Below, one piece after another: positions 40,670 to 53,530 of a stretch of 64,000 bases of DNA. This DNA comes from Eleginops maclovinus (lineage: Eukaryota > Chordata > Actinopteri > Perciformes > Eleginopidae), in contig NC_086368.1 of assembly GCF_036324505.1 (NCBI RefSeq), positions 10,853,421 through 10,917,420 of the forward strand, read 5' to 3'. Under the pieces are notes generated by a model. That model was not told the origin of the DNA. It worked only from the letters and a program-made list of their open reading frames with translations, and ran no database searches. The first letter of the stretch is position 1. Each line of letters begins with the position of its first letter. The translations under genes and the position numbers were made by a program.

Positions 40670-40867
40670 CTCCCAACAGCTGGAGGAGCGGGGATATCTC
40701 ACTGCAACCAGGTCCTGTCTGTTACCCCCGTGTTAGGATGTTGTTGCAGCGTCAATAAGAGTTGTTTTATCAATGAATTGTCTCTGGATATCCTGTCCCC
40801 CCCGGTCACTACTCGAGCTACTAACGGCTGTTGTGATGCAGCAGGAAGGGAGCGAGAGACAGCCCGG

Positions 40868-40875
40868 TGACGTCA
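40868..40875. promoter_or_regulatory. vapb: Full palindromic CRE upstream of vapb
   Basis: TGACGTCA, the perfect CREB/ATF palindrome, lies 199 bases upstream of the vapb start codon within the GC-rich promoter block. A position this close to a start site is typical of functional CREs. Confidence 0.6.
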
Positions 40876-40930
40876 CTGCCTCTGCATAGCCACCCAGCGG
40901 GGAGGGTGACAGCAGGGTGATGATGGGCGA

Positions 40931-42917
40931 TGATGGGTGAGACCAAGGTGCTCCCCCTCAACCGATGTGAAAGGGATATGGTTAAAATATGTTGGCTTTT
41001 ATTTCAACCCACAGTTTCTAAGTTTAGTTTCAAGCAGTGATGGATTGTTACTACCTCCTTGGCCCACTTGAATACTTGAATTTTACTTGAGTATTTCATT
41101 TTCATGCAACTTTACTTACTTTAGAATAATTAATAATAATCATTTAGCTAATGAAGGCAAAGCTGACACTGACGGAAAAGTGGGAGAAGATGGATGGATG
41201 GATGGATGGATGGATGGATGGCTATATTTTGCCAGATTCACAAATGAATTAATACATTTTTATTTTGACATATAACAACTAAAAGCATTATTGAGAATGG
41301 ACCATTTCAGAATCAATAATGCTAAAGTATGACTAATGCAATCCTGTGTAGCACTTTAATGTTGCAAGTGGAATAGCTGGCTCACTTTCAGCAACTTTAT
41401 ATATTACAGGGTTTCTTAATCTATTACATCATAATTTACCGACACCAACCATATGTTTGAACAGTGAATATGAATTATTACTATCACATTGGAGATACAG
41501 GGTTCCACAAGCACTGTTTTGTGCACCTTTCAAAACTACAATTATAAAGAGTAAAATGTAAGTCTTGAGCCTTTATGTTTTCTTCAGTGATGATAACTGT
41601 CTGTTTCCTTGCCTTAATATTTGTCCTTGTTGATGTTTCAAATGGAGCTGCTGTTATCCAAGAAAAATATCAGACTTAATCTGATTATAAAGTCATTTTG
41701 TATCATTTTGTCATGTAAAAAGTTGTTACCATCTCTTTCTCTAATGCACACTTTTGTTTTTCTTCATTTCCCCATAGTAACAATATATTCATAAGAATCT
41801 TTACCTCAAAACAATGTTATGACAATAGTGCATTTAATCTCACAATGAAAACACTTTGTAGATAGCTTGGCATGGAAAGAGACTTGGCTCTGAGCTAATA
41901 ACAAAATTGAGTCCCTTTTTAATGTATTCCTAGTTTCACCCAGTTGATCAAGTTCAGGCCATTTGAAATAACATTTAATTTTCGTTTTGAATAGATTATT
42001 TTTTGGCAGCCTAAAAGATAGATATTACTTTTCAAACATATTTCACATATTATAGTGCAATTCTATAATATTTCACATTCATAAATGCCTGTATCTTTCT
42101 TCAAGTTAAAAAAATCCTTGACTTAGTTTGTTTTTCATATAAGCTAAAGACCACCATACTGTATTTCGGCATTAATATTTATTTATGGTATGAAAATGTT
42201 GTATTTGTATCAACAAATGAAAAAAAACACCTTGATAAAGTTGCAATGGGCTAAAGGTGCATTAGGAATATTTTCTCAATGAATTTCTGCATTTAAAGCT
42301 GGAACTAGCTGGAACAATGACCCATAACGAGGGCCTATTACTAATGTTTTTATTTACACCTGTGTTGACAGGTTAAAACTGTCGACAGCATAAAGTCTGA
42401 CATTGTGAAACACTCCCATGTTGCCCTGGATAGCAGCTCAGCTGTACACCAGTGTCAGTTTAATTTTAATTGATTTAATTACAGGTAACCAATTTACTTT
42501 TAACGTCCAATGTCAAGTTACACTGTTGTGTGCACTGCCATGTAATGGTTAATTATGGTAGTGATAACTGGTGAGCCCATAATTGTGACAGTTGTAGTTT
42601 ACAGCCATACTTTTCATAATTTTCCAACATTCTTTATAAAGAAAGAAGGGTTTAGAGGGGGAATGGGGGGTTGTGTTCTGCCCTCTCAGCACTATTCAAA
42701 GTGCAGTGAAAAGCCCTCTGCCAGTCAAACACGGATCTCAAGTGTCATATTTATATTTATAGCCAGGCGGCTGTCTGCCAACTGAACAACACAACCAATC
42801 ACTAACAACATTGTCACTGTATCCCAGAGGAACAACTTAAGGCAGACATCTCTATTTGGCCCAACACCAGGGGGGGGAGAAACTTGTAGGACCTACACAA
42901 TACATTTTTGTCAATCT
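40931..42917. other. Intergenic DNA between vapb promoter and rab22a 3' end
   Basis: AT-rich DNA with a short (TGGA)n tract and no recognisable exon. The boundary with the rab22a 3' UTR is uncertain. Confidence 0.55.
41189..41221. repeat. (TGGA)n tetranucleotide repeat
   Basis: About eight tandem GATG/TGGA units form a simple tandem repeat. Confidence 0.95.
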
Positions 42918-45912
42918 TTTATTAGTAAACAAATTGACAATTCCCTTTTTACAGATTTGGAAATACACTGCAAACAAGTGTTTTCAGGCATTTTGTTACA
43001 ATCAAATACAAAACATAGTAAAACGCTAAATATGGTAACTACAATGCTGATAGAATTACTAGAAACAAAGTATATTGTGGTCACAGAAGTGGCTTAGAAT
43101 AAAGACGTTGATTTATGTGCAATGAGATGGAATATATCTACACTGAAAAATATACATAATACAGAATAATCACATTCCCAGGGCCAGCCCAAGACAATTT
43201 GTATTTTTCAATGCAAAAGTAGCACACATTTCCTTACCATGCCTCCTGTTTACAAATAAGGGAAAACATACTTCATTATGAATCTTCAAATATTTTAAGC
43301 ATGTATGTTATAAGCACTTTAAATCATAATATTACATTGACAGTTTAAAAGAAAGGATAATTATGCATAATTGCGCTGAAATTATTTGGCACTGTGTTCT
43401 AGTCAGAAATAAGAACTGTGCAAACAGTCAAAAACTAAAATAACATTGAGATCGTTAAGACGTCAGACATTGTTACATAATGTTTCATCAAGAGATTTCA
43501 CACAAATAAAAAACAGAAGACTGATTGATAGTAAGTAAGATGGGACTTAGCAAGTCAGTCAAAGTGCAGCTTTCAAAGCACCAGAGTCATTCCCTTTAAG
43601 TTTAAGTTTTGACCTACAATGCGACTCTGGTTTTAAAACATCACACTGCTCATTTGACCAACTGTGTCTGAGCAAAACTGTCATCAAATCAGCATTAAAA
43701 GTCATTATCATCTGTTCTACACTGCTGGAATGAGCTCACATATTTTCTGCTCTTCGGTGTGAACATTATCACTCTGTTAATGTTTTCTTTTCTTGGATTA
43801 AATCACATTTTATCTTGTCATCATAACAACTATTGCACTCCATTGAAAAATCCTTAGAAAATAGGCAGCACTGCTTAGCATACAACTTATCAAAAACAAT
43901 TACATTTGGAAAAAAAAGGCTTGCGCTGACAGAAGAGCATACAATCCAAATGTATAAATGTGCGAAGGCAGTCTTATTAAGTCCTGTTTGCTTTTTGGCA
44001 ACTTTAGAAAGCGGTTTTGGGGTTAGAGAGGTTCAAGAGATAAAGACAGGCATAAAATGACACAGAATTAATAAGTCTGTGGGGGCTCATGATTCAACTG
44101 AAGTTCAATTAGGCCAAAATAGGAGGTCAACTTCTGTAACATAGCATTAAAGATCACAGAGTATTGGGATAATAGAGCTCTGTGAAAGCTCTTGTATAGT
44201 GTAACACATCTGTTTGTAACAAAACAAAAGCTGGACCTACGGATGATGGGAGAAATATAAATCAGGAGAAAGACCTTGGAACAAAGCGCATACAGTAATT
44301 CAGAGCAGCATGGAGAATAAGGTTCATTAAGGGGTCAGCATGTCGACACAGTGCCACGTCTGATTCTGCACCTACAACCTTCTGCTGAGGGGAGATTTAA
44401 GCAAAAAAATCGGAGTTTCCTCTAAACGAGGTATAGTTCTCTATGTTTTCATCGCAGGCCATGTTGTAAAACAACACTGCATGCACGAGCGTCTGCTGAT
44501 TACGTGTAAAAAAAGGAAAGATAAAAAATGTTTATGGGACAATTACAGAATCTGGCAAGACCTCACAGAAATATGTTAAACTGTTGAGAAGTAGCAGCAA
44601 AGGATTGAGGACAAGCATGCTCGCCAGTTTAAACAAAGTGATATTGTGAAACAACTACACTGTGTGCACGACAGGAAACTGCATATACAGGATTCAGTTA
44701 TTACTTTTTAAGTAATAACAAGTTGATATGTGGGGAACAAGTGAGCAGCTGGAACTCTTGAGGACTGTGGCAGAGTCAGCTAAACAACAAAGTTCTTTAT
44801 TAAAGAAATAGTTGGTTTTGGGGGATACGCTTTTTCCCTTTCTGTCTGAGTGTTAGACAAGCGGAACAGTACAAAGCAGGAGGATAAACACCTGGCTCTG
44901 TCAGATAAAATGTGGTAATTAGTAAGCTTTAAAGGGACTGGTTGACAGATTTTGCTGCCTTTGGATGGAGCCAGGCTAGCTGTTTCCTCCTTATCTTTAT
45001 GCAAAGCTACACTAACCGGCTGCTATTTAGAGTACTGAAATGAGAATGGAATTAAAATTCTCATCTCACCCAAGGCAAGGATAAAAGAGATATTTCCAAA
45101 AATGGCAAACTATTCCCTCTAAACAAAGAAATTAGGCTCCCACAATCCTTTCATTTCTACATTTTACATCAAAGCACCCATTTGGTATTTGGCCTTGAAA
45201 AACGTCTTGATTAAAACAGCACTCACACAAAAAAACATATATTTAGCTTGCAAAAGCTGTCCTTCTTGAATCACCAAGATCCATCTAAATACCCTTTAAG
45301 AAAAAACCTATGATTAAAGACTGATGACTACCATAACTTGTTTCTCCAAACTGTTGTGATAAAGTATTGATAACACGTTAACTATAAAGATGGTTCCTTC
45401 ACAAAGTTAAGAATGAAAAAAAAAGGCCCAAAAAAAAAGGCAATAACTTCAGTGCTATTAAAATAATTTGGTGAAATTTAAAGTTGTGAGTCTATGTTTT
45501 GGTTAAAAGAGAAAAGGTGTTTTACAAATGTACAAGAACAAATGATCTCTGAATTCATGAATATGTAGATGTTCACTTCCTCTAATAAACGCAGGGCTAT
45601 AATACACCAAACAGAGGTTGATATCCATTTGAGAAGTCCTGTGTATGTTGGTCTTTCATTTGCAAATCAATGTTTTAATGCAAACTTGAAATACTTCTAC
45701 TGCGAGCAATATTTAGCGGTAAATATGATTATTTCTATTGTTGTTGACTGGTGCAAAAGTGCATTTGCTTCTGTCATTAGATTGGTACTGCTATAGGGCC
45801 ATATCAGGCAGGTTGTTTGAGTGTGTGGTGGCTGTAAGCTGAAGCACGCCGGGGACACAGAGAGAGAGCAAAGGTCAGGTCAAACGTCACGTGGGGACAG
45901 TCACCGGCATCA
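42918..45912 (-). other. rab22a: Probable rab22a 3' UTR
   Basis: This is inferred from strand and position. TTTATT on the plus strand at 42918-42923 and 44796-44801 gives AATAAA on the rab22a strand, 3.0 kb and 1.1 kb after the stop codon. Human RAB22A also has a long 3' UTR. A degenerate dispersed repeat (copy C) lies within it. Which signal is used cannot be told. Confidence 0.4.
44800..45125 (-). repeat. Degenerate teleost dispersed repeat, copy C
   Basis: On the minus strand it reads a TTGCCATTTTTGGAAATAT-like head (45090-45110), CTTTGCATAAAGATAAGGAG (44987-45006), GGAAACAGCTAGCCTGGCTC, then CAGTCCCTTTAAAGCTTACT. This is the same order as copies A and B, and copy C is the best preserved of the three. 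It overlaps the probable rab22a 3' UTR. Confidence 0.65.
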
Positions 45913-48900
45913 TCAGCAGCAAGTCCTGCGAGATTCTGAGGCCTGACGTCCCAGTTTGAAAGCTTTTCCTGAAGTTCCTCCTGCTGCGTCAGCAACGGGG
46001 ATGCGCTTACCTTTGAGAAAACAAAACACACTTTCTAAGGTGTGAAACTTTGATTTTACATATACATTTTAAATGTAGACCATTTTTCATGGTGCAGTCG
46101 CCCATACTGTAAACCATTCAGCTACGGCTCACTAATTCTAAGCACATTTTGAATGTTTTAACACTGGAAAATTGGCAAAACATGGTGATGTCTATCAAGT
46201 TTTTAGTATGCAGAAACACTTCTGTAGGATACATTTGTCTATGTTCCCATATTGACACACTGCAAAACTGCTTGGATTTAATATGTAGTCTGGAATTAGG
46301 GCATAGCTTGTGTATTTCTTTATAGCTTATCAGTTGTCCCTCAAAACCGAATCAACTGCTCCCATCTCTGCAAATGTGTGTTTAAAACTAAAATGTCAGG
46401 ATGTCATGATTTAGTGGATTGTGCTTTGGCATTATCTGTTGCTTTTTACTATCTGGCCCATCACTGAAGTCTGATCCAAACACAGGAAAATAATGATTAA
46501 TCCCATGAAATATTTATAAACCCTTCCTAAGCAATATTGTTAAAGAAAACTGCAAAACACAAATATTAATTATCTTAATATGACAAAGCTTAAATTGTCA
46601 CGGCTCAACGGGAACCCAGGGTTGTACAAGAAGAAACACACTCACTTATCTCTATAAACACCTCGTTGATGTTAATGGCATTCTTGGCACTGGTTTCTAC
46701 AAAGATGGCATGGATAGAGTCGGCGTAGTCCTTGGCATCTTTCTCTGGCACTTCCCTGTAAATAAAAGAGGTATTTGGAGATCATTATGTTGCAACAAGC
46801 CAACAGATAATCCATTTTCATGCATTTCCAGATAACCATCAAAATCTACTTTCACAGCTTTTTATGTGAAAGATTTCCCAATTTCATGTGAGATATTCCC
46901 AAAAGAAGTGCCAGTTTTCAATGTTGTGGTAGATACAGAATAACAACAATAACATCTTGAAATACTAAGGATGGAGGTGAACAACAAAAAAAACCAAGAG
47001 AGGTGAGCCACCCTGTTTTTTCTATACTGTCTATGGTAGGTACTTTGTTCTGCTTGCAGAGCCAAATACACTGTAGCTCCAAACTGTATTACTAAGCTTA
47101 ACATTAGATATGAGGCCGATACCTAAAACGTCATAAGATTTCCTTAGAATCGTTCTTTTCATCCAAGCCAGACATCCAAAGTCCCATCGTCACTCTCGCT
47201 GTAAATGAGGAGGTCTCATCATACTTCACATTCATTATAAAACATGTAGTATTCCTTTAATTCAGGCTCACCTGGCATCTGACAGGTCACATTTGTTGCC
47301 AGCAATGGCGACCACTATATTAGGAGGTCCATGCTGGCGCAGCTCCTTCACCCAGTTCTTTAGTGTTGTGAAGGATTCCTGTTGATACACAATGTATCAT
47401 ACAAAACAATCCAAGACAAGAATAACATATAACATATCACAGGCAGGCTCAGAGGGATAAACCAAGACCAGAAATAGATATTTTTCCTATAACCTGTTTT
47501 GCATTTCACCAATCTAAATTGTTTTTGATGCAAGTTGTTGTAGTAGTTGTAGATTGTCCTCTTGAATATAATCGAATAACATGCATCTACCCAATAACGA
47601 GAAGCTCTACTGATCTAAACTGAGCTAGATTACATTAGTTTAGCTGAGGAAGACCCCATGAGCCTCCAGCCATGAATGAATGCATGCTTCCTTATAGGCG
47701 GTGAACACATTTCATGAAGAAAATAGTTCTTTCATGAAACTGCTCAAACCAAGGCCTCTGTATAATCTTGAGTAACCGGTTCATTGTCCACAACCACATT
47801 CCTGATGGGTTTAAAAACAAAGTAAATAATACCTCTTTTGTGATGTCATAAACAATGATGGCTGCCGCAGACCCTCTGTAGTACATTGGTGCCAGGGCAC
47901 GAAACTGTAATTAGACAGAGAAACAAAAGCAATGAGTGATATTGAACAGGGAAGAGGCACATATCTGCATACTGCTTTAAAACAATATATAAATGTTGAT
48001 CAAATTACCTTATGCAACAACATTCCTAGAGTAGACTTATCTTCAAAGTCTGAAGATCACAGGTTTTCCTTACATTTTAAATCTTTGTATGTGATAGGGC
48101 ACTAAAAATATAATTGGCAATTAATTGTAAATTTATATATTTTCACATCCTGTATATCAAAAAAACATGCCTTGGCTTTTCCATAGACTGTGGTTAATCT
48201 GTCACACAGGCACTGGGATTTTGATTTGACTCAATTATGTTAGTATACAAATGAGAAAAAAAAGACACAGAGAAACATTTTCTAAACCAGAGGCCAAGTG
48301 TTTGGAGCCTATAGCCAAGGAGCTTTATCTATACAATGGAAGTATGGCAAATCCTTCCACCAAGAACTCACACATGTGGAAGCCATCAAGAAAAAGATGA
48401 GCAGAATGTGTCAAAATAAACTTTTATCATTTTGATATTTATGGAAGACTTTATGTTTGATCTACATCAAAAGACCCACATAATCCAAACAACATGTGCA
48501 TTTCTAAATTCATAGCTGCCAAGGATTTTTTCTTTGTTGCCAGGTTTTGTTATTTTTTCCTGGTTAAATACTTTTCAATGCTCATTCAAACCTGGAATTA
48601 TCAATGAGCTGACTGAAATCGTTCAACAACTATTCAAAGCCAAGAAATATGATACATATATTGGTTTGAGGATGACACTTACTGACTTGATCAGATTTGA
48701 TCCCAACTTTTTTCCTCTAACCCCAACATCAGGTTCACATTTTTGTTCAACAACTTTTAGACTGTGGGATTGTCATCTGTTGTTATATAATAGCTCAGAC
48801 ACTCATATCCACTTCAGGATGAAAACATAACAACGTTAGTGATTCCCTGCGAAGCCTTCCCATGATCCTCAGCTGTACTTTTTGGTGCTAATAGAACATT

Positions 48901-51900
48901 TTAGCATGCCAGGCTACACTGGCATGGACATCTATCTTGGCTGTTTGGTCATCCATCTTTCAGTTTAGGATGTGGTTAACAGCGATTTGATGAGCCCACA
49001 AATGTCAGTGCAGCTCGAAATCTCTATCGTCTCTTTTCTCGCCATTTCCAAAACACATGGATACAACAAATTAATACAGTACATAGAAGCAAGAAAACAG
49101 CAGTTGCGTTGTGACCTGTAATTTCTCATAACTGAAGTCACTTTTTAAAAATTATATTTTGGTTGTAACAAATAAGGTAATTTAGCTTAAAATGCTAGCA
49201 ATGGCCTCTAAAGAATTTTTTGTTACTTGTATCTGTTTCAAAATATTTCTTTGCGATACAAACCTACCATATATTTCAAGATATGAAAGTTAAAAAACAA
49301 TTATTTTCCTCTCCAACTCCTCCCATCTAACTAATAAACCCATGTAACATGTAATAACTGGTGATATGTATTTTAAGAGAAACAACCCATGTCTGAATAA
49401 GACCTTCACTTGGAATGACCCTGCCTTCCCGCCAATTTCATTTTCCTTTTGCAATACGATGGAATAAACTATCCATCTTGGAGTGTTACCTCAGGAAAGC
49501 ACACATTCCACATAATTATAGTTGTTGCTGGACCCAAGTCCACCAATGGGAATCCAACTTGAGATATTTGGCAGAGACACTGGGGAGAGGGTTGTCTGTT
49601 TATTGGCTGGTGTTGGGCAGCCCCACCACCAGTCCTGTGTGGTCTATCTCTGCCTTAACCCAAAGAGCAATCACAGCGAGGCCAGACGTCTGGCCACACA
49701 GCGACCCAGAGGACGACCTCAGTGATGCCTGGCAGAGCAGATGAATTGCCAAAATCACTAACTGGGTGCTTAATTAAAGAAACCCTGCTACCCCAGTACA
49801 ATTTAAAGCCCCCTTTGCTGGTTTTCTGTGTGAAGGAGCAGTCAGAGGGGGAGGACTCGACAACCTGTTGACAGCTGGGCTCAGATGTACTCGTGAGGCC
49901 TCATCTAGTGTCGAGTATGAATTGTGGAAATCCCAGAGCCTTCCTTTTCGCTCTGGCCTCTCATTCCATGTGCATTGGCTGGCTTTGTGCTCCCCTTTCT
50001 CAACTCAACACACTCAGATAAGCCAAAGCTCCAGAGGAGTTAGAAAACAAGCCACATAGGGCTTCAAAATTCCACAGAAGCTTTGTATGGGAAACACATA
50101 CACATGCAAAAAACCTACTAAAGGAATGTTGATTCTTTTTCACACAAGGATGTGAGACCTTTGCGATGCGAGTTGCAACATGGTAGTGAAAAAAGTAGAA
50201 ATTGGGGAATGATATAAGTGTAGAAAATTGAAAGAGCTACAAAGAAGTCACTGCTTAAATAGATTGTTGCCAGGAAAATAAATGAAAAGACATGAGAAAA
50301 CATAAAGGGGAAAAAGGGGTTGCAGCAACTCTCAGATAAGACACAGTGGCAGCACACGCCAGTGGGCTGAGATAGCTTGGGTTTCAACCTCACATCTTAT
50401 CTCAAACGAGGCTGCATTGAAGTCCCCTCGAGGCCGTGAAGAAGCCGAGATCCCCAGGGGAAAATGGAGGATAAAACACAAACAGTGTCTTATCTCACCT
50501 CTCTGGAGAGGACCGCAGCAGGGATAAGAAATTACAGCAGCAGGGAATGAGAATGCATGACAAAAAAAGAAAAGGGCATCCACAGAAAAAAGGGGAAGTG
50601 ATGTGCAGAGTTAATGCAGAGAGATCTAGGATGCAGGGTGTGAGTCAAAGGAGAACGTATTTCCTTACTCTATAACTGTCTGAGGCTTGGTGTCAGGACA
50701 TGCTTAAATGCTAAAGCTGTACTAAGACACACAGATGTATCCTCTTCCTATATATCACATATCATCTGCAAGCGGTTCAGTCTTAAACTTTGTGTGGTTG
50801 AGGAGGCATCTCAAATATTGCTGCTGTAGACACACAGGAGTGTAGATTACATCGCACTTGCACATGATGGTTACTGACAAACAACCAGTTTCAGACGTGA
50901 ATGCAAGACAACATAACACAAAAGGGAAACAACAGGGCACTCCTTGATTTGTGTCTCTAATTGTATGAATGCAATGAGGAAGAAGGAGTTAGAGGCATAT
51001 CATCTTGTAGATTAAAGGTGACAGAAGGGACATACCTATACTGATGTTTCTAATAAACCAATCAGTTGCCACTCACCGATCTAAAAAATACAAATTTATT
51101 GTACCACAATAGTCACGGAAAAGGGGGCTCCTAAATCAAGAGCACTACAAGTAAGAAAGCAAACCTCTACATTTAGGAAGGTAAATGTTGCCCCCTATCA
51201 GATATAATGAATAACTGCACTCTTCACTATTCACAGGGAGTGGTGCACATTACTGACCCGCTCTTGTCCTGCCGTGTCCCAGATCAGGAACTTGTGCAGC
51301 TCGTTTTGGTATTGCACTGTCTTGGTCATGAAGGATGCCCTGGTGAAAAGAAATGGTTTCATTATTGATGTTCTATGTCAAAAAACATTCATATGATTTT
51401 GCCGTTTACAAATATTATTTATGTTATATTCAAATTACTTTTATTATTCTATTTTAACAATACATCTGTTTAGCTTCCTTCTTTTATTTGTGTTGTTTTT
51501 ATTTTGACTGTGTATACAGTTATAGCACACTTATTCATGCAAATAAAAAAGTAACAATAAATAATAAATAGAGAGAAATTAACTGAATGCTTGATAATGT
51601 TCTGTGCGCCTTTACACACAAAACCAATGACACACATTATAAACGTATAGCAATGGGAGGCAGCAGGCATTTACCCAATTGTTGGGTTGATGTTTGGGTC
51701 AAAGCTGTCTTCCACAAATCTCCAAACAATACTCGACTTCCCAACGCCGGTGTCCTGCAGAGACAAAATAAAGACAATGTTTACTAAACACTGTCGGAAA
51801 CAATAACTACAAGTTTAATCACAAGTATGAAAACATTCTCTGGCAAAATGCCCAGATAGTATTGCTTTTTCATGGCAACTTCTTTCTTCCTGTTTCCATC

Positions 51901-52983
51901 ACAGGCCTGTTGCTGTATAATAGATAATTAATGAAAAAGAAGATGTGATGATGTTACTTATCAATATAATCAATTCATCCTTTTATCCATAATATGTCCA
52001 AAAATTCAAAGCACAACTTTCCCTGCATACATCTCTGACAAGCAGTTTAAAACCACAAGACAAGTAATGTACCAGTTTTAAAAATCACTCAAGTTTAGTC
52101 AATGTTTTGTCAGACTATTTTCTAATAATCCAGTAAATTATTATTTCAAATGAGTAAGGGGTAGAAAATACAGACGGGATGTTTCTTTCAGATTGATGTA
52201 TCAATGGGATTCTGTTAGCAAAAATATGGGTTTATGCTGATTTCATGTTCATTTTAGACATGAATGAGCGTTGCTCCTTTTGCTGATTACAATAAAAGTC
52301 CAGAAAAGACAGTGCCATTATTTGACAGTGAATCGTGTCTTCACGTCTGTTTACCATACACAAATACGGCCAAGATTTAGGATATTTATTAAATTATTAT
52401 ATGCACAACGATAAAAGAGAAGCTTTTGTTTGCATTGAAAATCTCGGATCTCAGGCTCACACAAACAATTAAATATATCTTTTATTCAAGACATCAAAAC
52501 ATAAAAGGAAAGTAACAATATAATAGAGAGCTAAAAATTAACATAAACTATAATAAATGTGAGGTAGATAGTATTGCAAATGAATAAACTATAATGTTAA
52601 CAAGGATATAGTAAATATTTATAATGATAATTAATTAAGGCTAGACAGATCTAAACAGGAATTTAGTGAATACAAATTAGAAGAACATAAATCGTTAACC
52701 AAGCAGGCAACAGAGGTGTACACAGGAATGTAATGTAGCTATGTGAATACTCAATAACACATATAAATACTCAAAGCTGTAAACCGTTTGACCAAAGTAA
52801 GTAGTCAATAGACGGTACAGGTAAAGTGACTGTATGGTATAGTGATGAGGAGCAGTATGCATCATTTGATGCCACAGGTACACACTTAGATTTAGAGTCA
52901 GGAATAACATACATAACGTGTTTACATAAACATCCATGCTGACTTACCCCCAGGAGACAGACTTTTAACTCTCTCAGCGCCAT
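45913..52983 (-). CDS. rab22a: Rab22a GTPase (rab22a), 7 coding exons, 194 aa
   Basis: Coding exons from the start are 52983-52948, 51754-51675, 51339-51258, 47904-47833, 47378-47272, 46755-46646 and 46010-45913. Phases fit and give 194 aa, the human RAB22A length. Rab22a is a Rab5-subfamily GTPase of early and sorting endosomes that governs endosome fusion and recycling of clathrin-independent cargo. All G motifs are intact: P-loop GDTGVGKS (12-19), switch I PTIG (36-39), WDTAGQE (59-65, with catalytic Q64), NKCD (118-121) and ETSAK (146-150). The protein ends RRTCC, the prenylated CC. The start MALRELKVCLLG and VQYQNELHKF fit RAB22A rather than RAB31. The gene is head to head with ppp4r1l, 550 bases between start codons. 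The last-intron acceptor is immediately followed by GTAAGC, so exon 7 begins with a donor-like sequence. Confidence 0.97.
46011..47271. other. rab22a: rab22a introns 5 and 6
   Basis: Intron 6 is 46011-46645 and intron 5 is 46756-47271, separated by exon 6. Both are AT-rich, and I see nothing else of note. Confidence 0.7.
47379..47832. other. rab22a: rab22a intron 4
   Basis: A 454-base intron with donor GTATTA. No further feature was seen. Confidence 0.7.
47905..51257. other. rab22a: rab22a intron 3
   Basis: A 3.35 kb intron. The block at 49400-50060 is clearly richer in G+C than its flanks and free of simple repeats, so it is a candidate conserved non-coding element. No coding match was recognised in its open frames. 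Confidence 0.6.
51340..52947. other. rab22a: rab22a introns 1 and 2
   Basis: Intron 2 (51340-51674) and intron 1 (51755-52947) flank the P-loop exon. Both are AT-rich with nothing distinctive. Confidence 0.7.
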
Positions 52984-53243
52984 TTCGATCCCCTCTACCT
53001 CAAAATGTTTTTCTAATGATGACCATTGGCAGTTTCCCCCTCTGGTCTATTTCTTTAATTTAGAAAAATCTTCAGGTCGTGTGTGTTTACAAATAACTTC
53101 ACTTCGTCGTGGTCGAAAGCTGCCAAATGCGCATCTCATGTTAGGTTAAAACTCTTGCTGTTAGCGTTGAAACGTTCATTAATCCGTCGTTTTTGCCATG
53201 TTGTGATGATTATAGTAAACTAGCTAACAGTGAAGCTCAGTCT

Positions 53244-53250
53244 CCATCTT
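53244..53250 (-). promoter_or_regulatory. YY1-type site, rab22a side
   Basis: CCATCTT reads AAGATGG on the rab22a strand, the YY1 core. It probably lies in or near the rab22a 5' UTR, as YY1 sites often sit just downstream of TATA-less starts. Confidence 0.4.
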
Positions 53251-53265
53251 GAACTACGGAGGGCG

Positions 53266-53275
53266 GTCACGTGAC
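53266..53275. promoter_or_regulatory. CLEAR-type E-box palindrome GTCACGTGAC
   Basis: This is a perfect 10-base palindrome equal to the CLEAR/M-box-like consensus bound by TFEB/TFE3/MITF, and also a strong USF site. It lies about midway between the start codons of an endosomal Rab and a PP4 regulatory subunit. Confidence 0.55.
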
Positions 53276-53277
53276 TG

Positions 53278-53283
53278 TTCCGG
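53278..53283 (-). promoter_or_regulatory. ETS-type site
   Basis: TTCCGG is CCGGAA on the minus strand, an ETS/GABP core, two bases from the E-box. ETS sites are frequent in vertebrate bidirectional promoters. Confidence 0.35.
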
Positions 53284-53530
53284 CTCTTTTTTGTTTGGAG
53301 AAAAACACACAAAGCGCACAGGCCGATTTTTAGTTATGGCGAGTTTGTGCCCGAGTTGAGGAAAGGTTATGGTTTTGGGTTGTTTATTGAAAAGATAATC
53401 TAAGGGTCAATCCCAGCAAGCATCAGGAAGTAGCGTCCTTCAGGAAGTAGTTTGCTCTCGTGTTTGAGTGACAGCTGTGCGGCAGTGACAGCCCACACGG
53501 GACGGCAGCCGCAGAGCCGAGCCGAGACTC

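Noticed and set aside
45884..45892. CACGTG E-box just after the rab22a stop codon
   Set aside because: It lacks the full 10-base palindrome and lies in the 3' UTR, away from any promoter.
49415..49744. 109-codon plus-strand frame in rab22a intron 3
   Set aside because: No protein signature; a second overlapping frame is equally open, which suggests base composition rather than coding.
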